Source: Bacillota bacterium
Lineage (GTDB): Bacteria > Bacillota_I > Bacilli_A > ML615J-28 > CAG-698
Direction: 5' to 3'
Assembly: GCA_023410025.1 (NCBI GenBank)
Contig: JAEYQM010000071.1
Location: forward strand, 1 to 5,634
DNA: 5,634 nucleotides
The notes under the pieces are model-generated. The model had not been told where the DNA came from, made no database searches, and saw nothing but the letters and a program-made list of their open reading frames with translations. Positions 1 to 5,356 of this stretch are shown piece by piece. Positions within the stretch are counted from its first letter, which is position 1. Every line of letters starts with the position of its first letter. A program made the translations under genes and the position numbers.

Positions 1-831
1 TATTATATCATAAACAAGATAAGTTCCATTTATAATAAAATATATAATTAATCCCAATCCAGGACTAACATCATATAGTGGAGCAATTAAAAATAATGAA
101 GTACTTAATACAAATGTAATAATCAATAAATAACTTGGTATTATACTATTTTCTTTATTTTTGTAATTTTTTACACATAGTACAATTGAAACTATAGGCA
201 AAATAAATAAAGCCAACACAATAAATATACCAATATATAATGCCGTTCTTTGAAAGAGCATTTCATTATTATAGTCATCAACAATTAAATATAATATATA
301 ATCAAAATTACTGTTAAAATCAATATCATATAAATCCATTAATGAAAATTTTCCAATTCCTTTAAATAATGTCTCTATATAACCAAATAAATTACTATTT
401 GAAGTTCCATATAGATCTTCAATATAAATTTTAGTAATTGGAGCTAGCAATGCAAAAATTAAAACTAAAGAAAATATTATAATTGCAATATTTCTTATCT
501 TATAATCACTATTTTTTATAAATTTTAATACCAAATTATTATCTTTTTCATTAATATTTGTTTTAGATACACTTTTAACATTATTAGCATTTATTTGTTG
601 ATATTTTATAACTGGTTGATTATTAATTAATATTTTATCATCAATAATATTTGTTATAATATTTTCATAATTAACATTTATTTTATGTCCACATTTATAA
701 CAAAAATTATACTTTGCATCAACTATTTCCCCACAATTATCACACTGTCTTGATTCGTGAAGAAAAAGCCCACAGTAACCACAATAATTCATACCCTCAA
801 TAACTTCACGATTACATCTTTTACACTTCAT
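1..831 (-). CDS. Double zinc-ribbon membrane protein, C-terminus cut by window edge
   Basis: The reading frame starts at ATG 831-829 and stays open for 277 codons to the window edge, so the C-terminus is missing. The N-terminus carries two consecutive zinc-ribbon knuckle pairs: C3-x2-C6 with C17-x2-C20, and C30-x2-C33 with C44-x2-C47, each pair separated by 10 residues. This is the double zinc-ribbon layout found at the N-termini of many Firmicutes membrane proteins. A polar, Asn/Lys-rich linker of about 60 residues follows, then hydrophobic segments near residues 114-134, 198-219, 232-250 and 259-275. The ribbons should therefore be cytoplasmic and tethered to a multi-pass membrane domain. 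An AAAGAGG Shine-Dalgarno site (847-841) lies 9 nt before the ATG, and a good promoter lies just upstream. I do not recognise a specific family for the membrane part and assign no function. Confidence is high that it is a gene and low on its role. Confidence 0.85.
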   Translation of the reverse strand, partial: MKCKRCNREVIEGMNYCGYCGLFLHESRQCDNCGEIVDAKYNFCYKCGHKINVNYENIITNIIDDKILINNQPVIKYQQINANNVKSVSKTNINEKDNNLVLKFIKNSDYKIRNIAIIIFSLVLIFALLAPITKIYIEDLYGTSNSNLFGYIETLFKGIGKFSLMDLYDIDFNSNFDYILYLIVDDYNNEMLFQRTALYIGIFIVLALFILPIVSIVLCVKNYKNKENSIIPSYLLIITFVLSTSLFLIAPLYDVSPGLGLIIYFIINGTYLVYDII

Positions 832-852
832 ATTACATTACCTCTTTAGTTT

Positions 853-881
853 ATTATAACATTTTTTAATAAAATTGTTAA
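853..881 (-). promoter_or_regulatory. Sigma-A-type promoter of the zinc-ribbon gene
   Basis: On the minus strand, TTAACA (881-876, five of six bases of the -35 consensus) is separated by exactly 17 bp from a perfect TATAAT (858-853). A TG dinucleotide one base upstream makes it an extended -10. Transcription should start near 846, inside or just before the AAAGAGG ribosome binding site, giving a leader of only about 15 nt. It lies immediately downstream of the terminator of the peptidase gene, so the zinc-ribbon gene is a separate transcription unit. Confidence 0.8.
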
Positions 882-914
882 GACAAAAAAGTAAAATAAG
901 TATTGATATTATAC

Positions 915-956
915 AAAAAAACCTAAAATAGAATTTATATTTTCTATTTTAGGTTT
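915..956 (-). terminator. Intrinsic terminator of the queT-peptidase unit
   Basis: A perfect 15-bp inverted repeat (956-942 with 933-919; arm sequence AAACCTAAAATAGAA on the minus strand) with an 8-nt loop is followed by a run of seven T residues on the minus strand (921-915, partly shared with the arm). It begins 11 bp past the stop codon of the peptidase gene. The stem is A/T-rich but long, and the T-run favours minus-strand termination. The other side is also T-rich, so it might work in both directions, but no plus-strand gene is seen. Confidence 0.9.
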
Positions 957-967
957 AATTTTAATTT

Positions 968-2662
968 TTATAATTTTGAATCATCAATTTCATCAAGATA
1001 TGTTGAAACTTTTAATACGATTTTTTCTAAAGTTCCTTCAGTAAATGGACTTAATAATCCAGCTGCTTCAACAAGTTCTAAGAATGGTTTAGTTCCACCT
1101 AGTTTACATAATCCTAAATAACTGTTCCAGGCTTCAGGACGATTTTCCCTTGATGCAATTAAATATTGGAATGCACATACTTGCGCTAATGTATAGTCAA
1201 TATAATAGAATGGAGATGAGAAGATATGGCTTTGTCTGAACCAGAATCCACCTCTTTCAAAGAATTTATTGCCGTCATATACTTTATATGGTAAATATTT
1301 CTTTTCAATTTGTCTCCACATTGCTTTTCTCATTTCTGGAGTTGCTTCTGGATTTTCATATACATAGTGTTGGAATTCATCAACTGTAACACCATATGGG
1401 ATAAATAATAATGCTTCAGATAAATGAGTATAACGATATTTTTCTTCATCATGTCCAAAGAATAAATTCATCCATGGCCAAGCAAAGAATTCCATACTCA
1501 TTGAGTGGATTTCACAAGCTTCATATGTAGGCCAAATAAATTCAGGAATTTCAATATTGCGTGATTGGAATACTTGGAATGCATGACCAGCTTCATGAGT
1601 TAATACATCAACATCTCCACTTGTTCCATTGAAATTAGAGAAAATGAATGGTGATTTATAATCAGATATAAATGTACAATATCCTCCACCACGTTTACCT
1701 TCTTTAGCTTCTAAATCTAGTAATTCTTTTTCAACCATGAAATCAAAGAATTCTTTAGTTTCTGGACTCATTTCAGAATACATTTGTTTACCCTTAGCTA
1801 CTAAAACATCTTTTGAACCAATTGGTTTTGGATTTCCACTTAAAAATTTTAAATTTAAATCGAAATATTTAAGAGTTTCAAGTCCTAAACGATTTGCTTG
1901 TCTATCAATTAATTTTTGAGCAAGTGGTACTAAGTATTTATATACTTGATCACGATATTTCTTAACATCTGCACTTGTATAATCAGTTCTACCTAAACGA
2001 CCATATCCTAATTCAACATAATTATTAAATCCAAGCTTTTTAGCCATTTTAGTTCTTACTTTTACAAGTTCATCATAAATTGTATCAAATTCATGCTCAT
2101 TATCTTCAAAGAATTTAGCAACTAATAATTGAGCCTTTTCACGAATTCCTCTATTTGTAGATTGTGAATAAGGAGTCATTTGACTTAAGTTATTAATCTT
2201 TCCATCAAATTCAATTTTAGCACTTGCTGTTAATTTTGAATATTTAGTAACTAATTTGTTTTCAGCAACTAAATCTTCAATTATGTCAGGACTAAATACT
2301 TTTAATTGTAATTCAATTTTTTCAAAGAAATATTTTCCGTATTTTTCTTCTAATTCATTTTTAAATTTTGATTTTACTAATGACTTTAAAAAAGCATCTA
2401 CTAATCCACCATAAACTGGTGTCTTTTCATCAAAAAATTCTTGTTCTTTTTCATAGAATTCATCAGTTGTATTAATTGAGTTACGAATAGATGTTAATGT
2501 TGACATTGTGTCAAAGTAATTTCTAATTTCATTAAAACGATCAATACATTTTATTTGTTCATCTTTTGATTCACTCGCATTAAACTTATTAATAAGTTCA
2601 TTTATTTCTTTTTCGATTTGTTCAAAATCAGGACGAACATATTTATATTCACTAAATTTCAT
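968..2662 (-). CDS. M3-family oligoendopeptidase (zinc metallopeptidase)
   Basis: This 564-residue protein is a thimet-oligopeptidase-like peptidase that should cleave short peptides in the cytoplasm; no signal peptide or membrane segment is seen. The zinc motif is HEAGH at 356-360. The third ligand is predicted as E384 in EIHSMSMEF, 24 residues later, matching the spacing in the M3 family. The C-terminal HIFSSPFYYIDY segment (H479, Y486, Y487, Y490) corresponds to the His/Tyr substrate-binding region of M3 enzymes. The N-terminal half is helical, as in the family. Length and motifs fit the M3 group annotated as oligoendopeptidase but distinct from classical PepF, so I give no symbol. All catalytic residues I can place are present. 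The ATG follows the queT stop directly (TAA-ATG) and uses a GGAGG site inside queT, so the two genes are probably co-transcribed and translationally coupled. The stop at 970-968 is followed by a strong terminator. The natural substrates are unknown. Confidence 0.94.
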   Translation of the reverse strand: MKFSEYKYVRPDFEQIEKEINELINKFNASESKDEQIKCIDRFNEIRNYFDTMSTLTSIRNSINTTDEFYEKEQEFFDEKTPVYGGLVDAFLKSLVKSKFKNELEEKYGKYFFEKIELQLKVFSPDIIEDLVAENKLVTKYSKLTASAKIEFDGKINNLSQMTPYSQSTNRGIREKAQLLVAKFFEDNEHEFDTIYDELVKVRTKMAKKLGFNNYVELGYGRLGRTDYTSADVKKYRDQVYKYLVPLAQKLIDRQANRLGLETLKYFDLNLKFLSGNPKPIGSKDVLVAKGKQMYSEMSPETKEFFDFMVEKELLDLEAKEGKRGGGYCTFISDYKSPFIFSNFNGTSGDVDVLTHEAGHAFQVFQSRNIEIPEFIWPTYEACEIHSMSMEFFAWPWMNLFFGHDEEKYRYTHLSEALLFIPYGVTVDEFQHYVYENPEATPEMRKAMWRQIEKKYLPYKVYDGNKFFERGGFWFRQSHIFSSPFYYIDYTLAQVCAFQYLIASRENRPEAWNSYLGLCKLGGTKPFLELVEAAGLLSPFTEGTLEKIVLKVSTYLDEIDDSKL

Positions 2663-3148
2663 TTAATCCTCCAAATTACGATTTGCATCGATTAACTCTA
2701 AAAATGCTCTATTTTTCCTTAGGATAAGGAATACAGGATAACCGATTACCACTGTAACAGCAAATTCCCCTAACATTGTTGAAAGACAACTTAACCAGAA
2801 TGGTAGACCTAATGCTAGCATTAATTCTAAAGCTATAATAGGCATTGTAATTACTGGAACTATTGATGCAACAAATAAATTTTTAATCTTACCAATAGTT
2901 AATACTACAATAACTGTTTGACCAACCCCAAATATTAAATCCATCCACATCATAGGACTGAAAATATTGGAGATGAAACATCCTAATATTATTGAATATC
3001 GATAATCTTTATTAAAAAATACTAATAATACTAAGATTTCCGAAATTCTAAATTGAATGTCTCGATAAGCAAATGGTTGAATTAATAACGTAAATACAAC
3101 GTATAATGCAGCAACAGCTGATAATTTTACTAATTTTTGTGTTTTCAT
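2663..3148 (-). CDS. queT: QueT-type queuosine-precursor ECF transporter S component
   Basis: This 161-residue integral membrane protein is recognisable as the QueT family (formerly COG4708/DUF988). The family is the predicted substrate-capturing S component that works with a shared ECF energizing module (EcfA/EcfA'/EcfT) to import a queuosine precursor such as preQ1 or preQ0. Visible hallmarks are the IQFRISEIL segment at 31-39, the NIFSPMMWMDLIFGVGQT region at 61-78, and a C-terminal GEFAVTVVIGYPVF segment at 127-140. About six hydrophobic stretches fit the usual S-component fold. The length is normal for the family. No ECF module genes are in the window, which is common because that module is shared. 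The ATG has an AAGGAG site 6 nt upstream (3160-3155), and this site is the 3' part of the second riboswitch aptamer. That independently supports the queuosine assignment. The transport role is family knowledge; the exact substrate is inferred. Confidence 0.92.
   Translation of the reverse strand: MKTQKLVKLSAVAALYVVFTLLIQPFAYRDIQFRISEILVLLVFFNKDYRYSIILGCFISNIFSPMMWMDLIFGVGQTVIVVLTIGKIKNLFVASIVPVITMPIIALELMLALGLPFWLSCLSTMLGEFAVTVVIGYPVFLILRKNRAFLELIDANRNLED
2668..2672 (-). promoter_or_regulatory. Peptidase ribosome binding site inside the end of queT
   Basis: The sequence GGAGG lies 5 nt before the peptidase ATG and is made from the last Leu-Glu-Asp codons of queT. The queT TAA (2665-2663) abuts the ATG (2662-2660). 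Ribosomes finishing queT therefore stand on the peptidase initiation site. This supports the chosen start and suggests translational coupling. Confidence 0.85.
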
Positions 3149-3156
3149 TTTTTACT

Positions 3157-3194
3157 CCTTGTGTTTTTAAAGATGGTATTGCAAGGCAACATCC
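3157..3194 (-). ncRNA. preQ1-I-type riboswitch aptamer, copy B (SD-proximal)
   Basis: The minus strand reads GGATG (3194-3190), a 14-nt loop (3189-3176), CATCT (3175-3171), an A-rich linker (3170-3162) and CAAGG (3161-3157). The first two arms form a 5-bp P1 stem with one G-U pair. CCTTG in the loop (3186-3182) is fully complementary to the tail CAAGG, giving an H-type pseudoknot. UU follows the first arm, and an unpaired C (3176) directly precedes the second arm, matching the position of the cytosine that pairs with preQ1 in the B. subtilis preQ1-I aptamer. The tail is continuous with the queT Shine-Dalgarno (AAGGAG, 3160-3155). Ligand binding should therefore hide the SD and lower queT translation. 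The preQ1-II and preQ1-III classes are larger and fit less well. The fold comes from reading by eye, not from a covariance search. Confidence 0.85.
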
Positions 3195-3195
3195 C

Positions 3196-3234
3196 CCTTG
3201 TGTTTTTTTAGATGGTTTTACAAGGTTAACATCT
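3196..3234 (-). ncRNA. preQ1-I-type riboswitch aptamer, copy A (upstream of copy B)
   Basis: The minus strand reads AGATG (3234-3230), a 15-nt loop (3229-3215), CATCT (3214-3210), a 9-nt A-rich linker (3209-3201) and CAAGG (3200-3196). P1 is a perfect 5-bp stem, and loop CCTTG (3225-3221) pairs perfectly with the tail. The candidate ligand-pairing cytosine is 3215. It matches copy B at 32 of 38 aligned positions plus one indel. Only one base (3195) separates it from copy B, so the two folds would stack almost directly. Unlike copy B, its tail is not the gene's ribosome binding site, and no terminator hairpin follows. Its effect would have to pass through copy B, for example by cooperative folding or by competition between the identical CCTTG/CAAGG elements. 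Confidence 0.8.
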
Positions 3235-3251
3235 CTGTATTTTTTTTAAAA

Positions 3252-4301
3252 CTAAGCTTCTTCACGAGTCATGTTAATCATATAAATAGAATATAGGAAA
3301 AACATAACGCTTAATGCTGAATGGATTATTGATCCATTATCCCAAAACCACGATACTATAAATGATATAACAAGTGGTAAGATTGATGAGATCGCCGCAA
3401 TATTATAGTATTCTTTATATGTCTTTAGGTATCCTGTTTTACGTGAGAATAACCAAATTATTAAAACAATAATGAATGGTAATACAAATGATGATAATAA
3501 TGTATAGAATGTTCTAGTTGCTTGATCAGCCTTAATGCAAATATCTGTTAAGAAAGCAGCTGTATCATGCCCAAAATTATCCAATTTTGCAAATTCAATA
3601 TCTAATTCTTCACGATAATAACTACCAATTATTTTATCTTCATCATTAATAATAAAATAATCAGGATAGAAAATTATTAAATAGTCTTCAACGTTTTCTT
3701 CATTTTCTAAATTGTATAAACTAAATAAGTTTAATTTTGAATCTAATTCTTTTAATTCTTCTAGAGTTTTTGCTCCATATTCATCTAAATATTCATCATA
3801 ATTAAAATCAGTAGCATTATAACTAAATGATGATATTAATTTACCAATATATAATGCTTTTGTTTTATCTTCATCTGTTGGGTTTTCAATATTAAATTTC
3901 TTATAATATAAATCACCAACAACAACGATTTCCTCTTCACGAACATTATATGGATCAAATACTAAAGTTACATTTACTTTTTTCCCATCTTCAGTATATG
4001 AGGTTTTTATTATTTCTACAACCTCTTCATCACTTGATGTTCCTAATACTTTGTCCTTTACATTGTATCCACGTTTTGTTAATAAGTTCTTATCATCAGA
4101 ATTAAGTACTACTTGACTAATTCCATACGTGAAATATTTGTTATTTTCAATATATTGCTCTACACGACCATTAGTTCTTATTTTAATAGGAAACATTAAA
4201 ATATAAACAGTAATAAAGAATATTATTATTGAAATAAAAATACTCATGTTTCTAAATCTTCTCATTTTATGTGGGAAGATAAAAGATTTCAATAAATCCA
4301 T
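3252..4301 (-). CDS. DUF1189-like membrane protein
   Basis: This 349-residue protein has one N-terminal membrane segment (about 18-38), a long acidic, probably extracytoplasmic region (about 40-262), and three C-terminal membrane segments (about 264-286, 300-319, 326-343). The opening LLKSFIFPHKMRRFRNMS resembles the start of Firmicutes DUF1189 proteins. The C-terminal order of two hydrophobic segments, a charged KTYKEYYN-type turn and further hydrophobic segments also fits that family, whose function is unknown. The protein appears longer than the usual DUF1189 members I recall, with the excess in the outer domain. The start is supported by a GAGGTGA Shine-Dalgarno (4312-4306) and a well-formed promoter. 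The TAG stop (3254-3252) lies 17 nt before the first riboswitch aptamer, with no terminator between. Transcripts may therefore run on into queT. Family assignment is moderate; the gene itself is secure. Confidence 0.8.
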   Translation of the reverse strand: MDLLKSFIFPHKMRRFRNMSIFISIIIFFITVYILMFPIKIRTNGRVEQYIENNKYFTYGISQVVLNSDDKNLLTKRGYNVKDKVLGTSSDEEVVEIIKTSYTEDGKKVNVTLVFDPYNVREEEIVVVGDLYYKKFNIENPTDEDKTKALYIGKLISSFSYNATDFNYDEYLDEYGAKTLEELKELDSKLNLFSLYNLENEENVEDYLIIFYPDYFIINDEDKIIGSYYREELDIEFAKLDNFGHDTAAFLTDICIKADQATRTFYTLLSSFVLPFIIVLIIWLFSRKTGYLKTYKEYYNIAAISSILPLVISFIVSWFWDNGSIIHSALSVMFFLYSIYMINMTREEA

Positions 4302-4320
4302 GCTTTCACCTCATTCTATT

Positions 4321-4349
4321 ATTTTACCATAATCAACACATTTTTTCAA
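4321..4349 (-). promoter_or_regulatory. Sigma-A-type promoter of the DUF1189-like gene
   Basis: On the minus strand, TTGAAA (4349-4344) lies 17 bp before TAAAAT (4326-4321), each matching five of six consensus bases, with an extended TG before the -10. The predicted start near 4314 leaves about 13 nt of leader, beginning just before the GAGGTGA site. A second TATAAT at 4381-4376 lacks a -35 and is less convincing. This promoter may also supply transcription to queT and the peptidase gene. Confidence 0.78.
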
Positions 4350-4399
4350 TTTATTTATATACGATAATTATTTATATTATACCCACATTTCTTAAATAA

Positions 4400-4430
4400 A
4401 TATTAATAAAAATAGGGCATGGCCCTATTT
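4400..4430 (-). terminator. Intrinsic terminator of the copper-chaperone-like gene
   Basis: A perfect 9-bp stem (4430-4422 with 4418-4410, arm AAATAGGGC on the minus strand) closes on a 3-nt loop and contains a four-base G/C core. It is followed on the minus strand by a T-rich stretch with a run of five T, partly from the stem. The hairpin starts within the TAA stop codon (4431-4429), so gene and terminator share bases. It separates this gene from the DUF1189 promoter just downstream. Confidence 0.85.
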
Positions 4431-4638
4431 ACTTTATTTCCGTAACTTTATATCCAACTTCATCGATAGCATCAATAAAAGTTTGATCAGCTACTTCTTT
4501 ATTTAATATCACTAATGCATTTTTATTTTCAAGACTTACTTTAATATCTATAACTCCATCAACATCACTTAATGCATTTGTTACATGTTTAACACAATGT
4601 TTACAACTCATACCTTCAATTTTAAGTTCTTTTGTCAT
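4429..4638 (-). CDS. copZ: CopZ-like heavy-metal-associated (HMA) copper chaperone
   Basis: This 69-residue protein is a single HMA domain, the full length of free-standing CopZ chaperones. The metal site is GMSCKHC at 9-15, with C12 and C15 as the Cu(I) ligands. The rest of the ferredoxin-like fold is visible: DVDGVIDIKVSLENKNALV at 25-43 and the C-terminal DAIDEVGYKV at 57-66. The family binds Cu(I) in the cytoplasm and passes it to a CopA-type P-ATPase or a CsoR/CopY-type sensor. No ATPase or regulator gene is in the window, so it is a solitary gene here. The start has a GAGGTGA site (4649-4643) four bases upstream, its own extended -10 promoter, and a terminator at the stop. HMA identity is certain from the motif; copper rather than another soft metal is inferred from similarity. 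Confidence 0.9.
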   Translation of the reverse strand: MTKELKIEGMSCKHCVKHVTNALSDVDGVIDIKVSLENKNALVILNKEVADQTFIDAIDEVGYKVTEIK

Positions 4639-4655
4639 TTTTTCACCTCAAAATT

Positions 4656-4664
4656 ATTATACCA
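4656..4664 (-). promoter_or_regulatory. Extended -10 promoter of the CopZ-like gene
   Basis: The minus strand reads TGGTATAAT (4664-4656), a perfect -10 with the extended TG element. No good -35 is found at 16-18 bp. The predicted start near 4649 overlaps the GAGGTGA site, giving a leader of about 11 nt. A small palindrome (AAGCAA-T-TTGCTT, 4682-4694) lies around the expected -35 position and across the stop of the upstream gene. It could be a regulator site or a weak terminator, but it matches no copper operator I know. Confidence 0.65.
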
Positions 4665-4692
4665 AAAAAATATAGTTTTAAAAGCAATTTGC

Positions 4693-5355
4693 TTAGTGTA
4701 ATCCGTAAGTTTCCTTAAGATTCATTGTGAATAAAATACCCATTCCTGGAGTATCAATATGGAAATCATTTCGAATCTTTTCAACAATTACGTCAGCTAA
4801 AGAACTTTGTGCAATAATTAATACAATTTCTTTTTCTGGTTCTACAGGAAAAGCAAATAGTATTTTTTGTTCATGGATACCTGTTCCTCTACCATTAATT
4901 ATTGTTGCTCCACGTGCTCCAACTGCTAATGCAGCATCAACAACATCATCCGCACTACCTTTATTAACAATTACAAAAATTGCTGTATGCATACTTTGTT
5001 CATTCCCCTTACTTTCTTTATTATTTATATATTTTGAATTTGGATGGCCACATAAATTAGCCAAACTCATTGTGAAAGCAATCCCGTGATTAGGTTTATC
5101 AAAATCAAACTTATCATGTAAGTCACTTACTATTTTTGGTGTTAATTCTTCAGGAGTTGCCATTAAAACAATCTCTTTTCTAATGTCTGTTATCTTCAAC
5201 ATTTTCAATATATGACTATTTGCAGTTCCCCTGCCTAAGACAATGGTTCCACCTTTAATACCACTATCTTTTGCTATTTTCATTATTTTTGAACCTTTTC
5301 CAAAGTTAACAATAACCATGAGTAAATCATTATTTAAAGATATTTGATTATTCAT
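4693..5355 (-). CDS. Tandem P-II-like regulatory protein, partner of DUF1538
   Basis: The 220-residue protein consists of two P-II (GlnB-like) domains in a row, about 11-98 and 124-216, joined by a polar linker near 104-122. Each has the P-II core signature: GGTIVLGRGT at 35-44 and GATIINGRGTG at 149-159. Each then has a strand resembling the end of the T-loop (KEIVLMA 60-66; KEIVLIIA 175-182) and a GIAFTMSL or GILFTMNL strand at 91-98 and 206-213. Classical P-II proteins are single domains of about 112 residues that sense ATP/ADP and 2-oxoglutarate and regulate ammonium uptake. Here the segment in the T-loop position lacks the uridylylated Tyr, and the usual basic B-loop motif is not recognisable, so nucleotide binding is uncertain. 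The gene begins one base after the DUF1538 stop, with a GAGAGGTG site (5367-5360) inside that gene. It probably controls or senses the state of that membrane protein, which is inference from linkage. Confidence 0.87.
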   Translation of the reverse strand: MNNQISLNNDLLMVIVNFGKGSKIMKIAKDSGIKGGTIVLGRGTANSHILKMLKITDIRKEIVLMATPEELTPKIVSDLHDKFDFDKPNHGIAFTMSLANLCGHPNSKYINNKESKGNEQSMHTAIFVIVNKGSADDVVDAALAVGARGATIINGRGTGIHEQKILFAFPVEPEKEIVLIIAQSSLADVIVEKIRNDFHIDTPGMGILFTMNLKETYGLH

Positions 5356-5356
5356 G

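Noticed and set aside
1737..1919. 60-codon plus-strand open frame inside the peptidase gene
   Set aside because: It lies entirely antisense to a well-supported M3 peptidase, has no Shine-Dalgarno site, and its translation shows no recognisable motif. It is a shadow of the real gene.
3145..3192. 15-codon leader frame inside riboswitch copy B whose TGA overlaps the queT ATG
   Set aside because: The ATG falls inside the P1 stem and the only purine-rich run (GGGGG) abuts it with no spacing. The codons are fully explained by the aptamer, so a peptide is unlikely, although the ATGA overlap was worth noting.
3157..3234. Tandem repeat read as a CRISPR fragment or mobile-element end
   Set aside because: Only two units of 38-39 nt, no spacer of useful length, and no transposase or cas gene nearby. 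The internal pairing and position before queT explain it as paired aptamers.
4376..4381. Isolated TATAAT upstream of the DUF1189-like promoter
   Set aside because: No -35 element at 16-18 bp and no extended TG. The promoter at 4349-4321 is better on all counts. In such AT-rich DNA a lone TATAAT is expected by chance.
4727..5089. 120-codon plus-strand open frame inside the P-II-like gene
   Set aside because: It is antisense to a clear P-II double-domain gene, has no ribosome binding site or promoter, and has low-complexity Ile/Ser/Ala content typical of a shadow frame.
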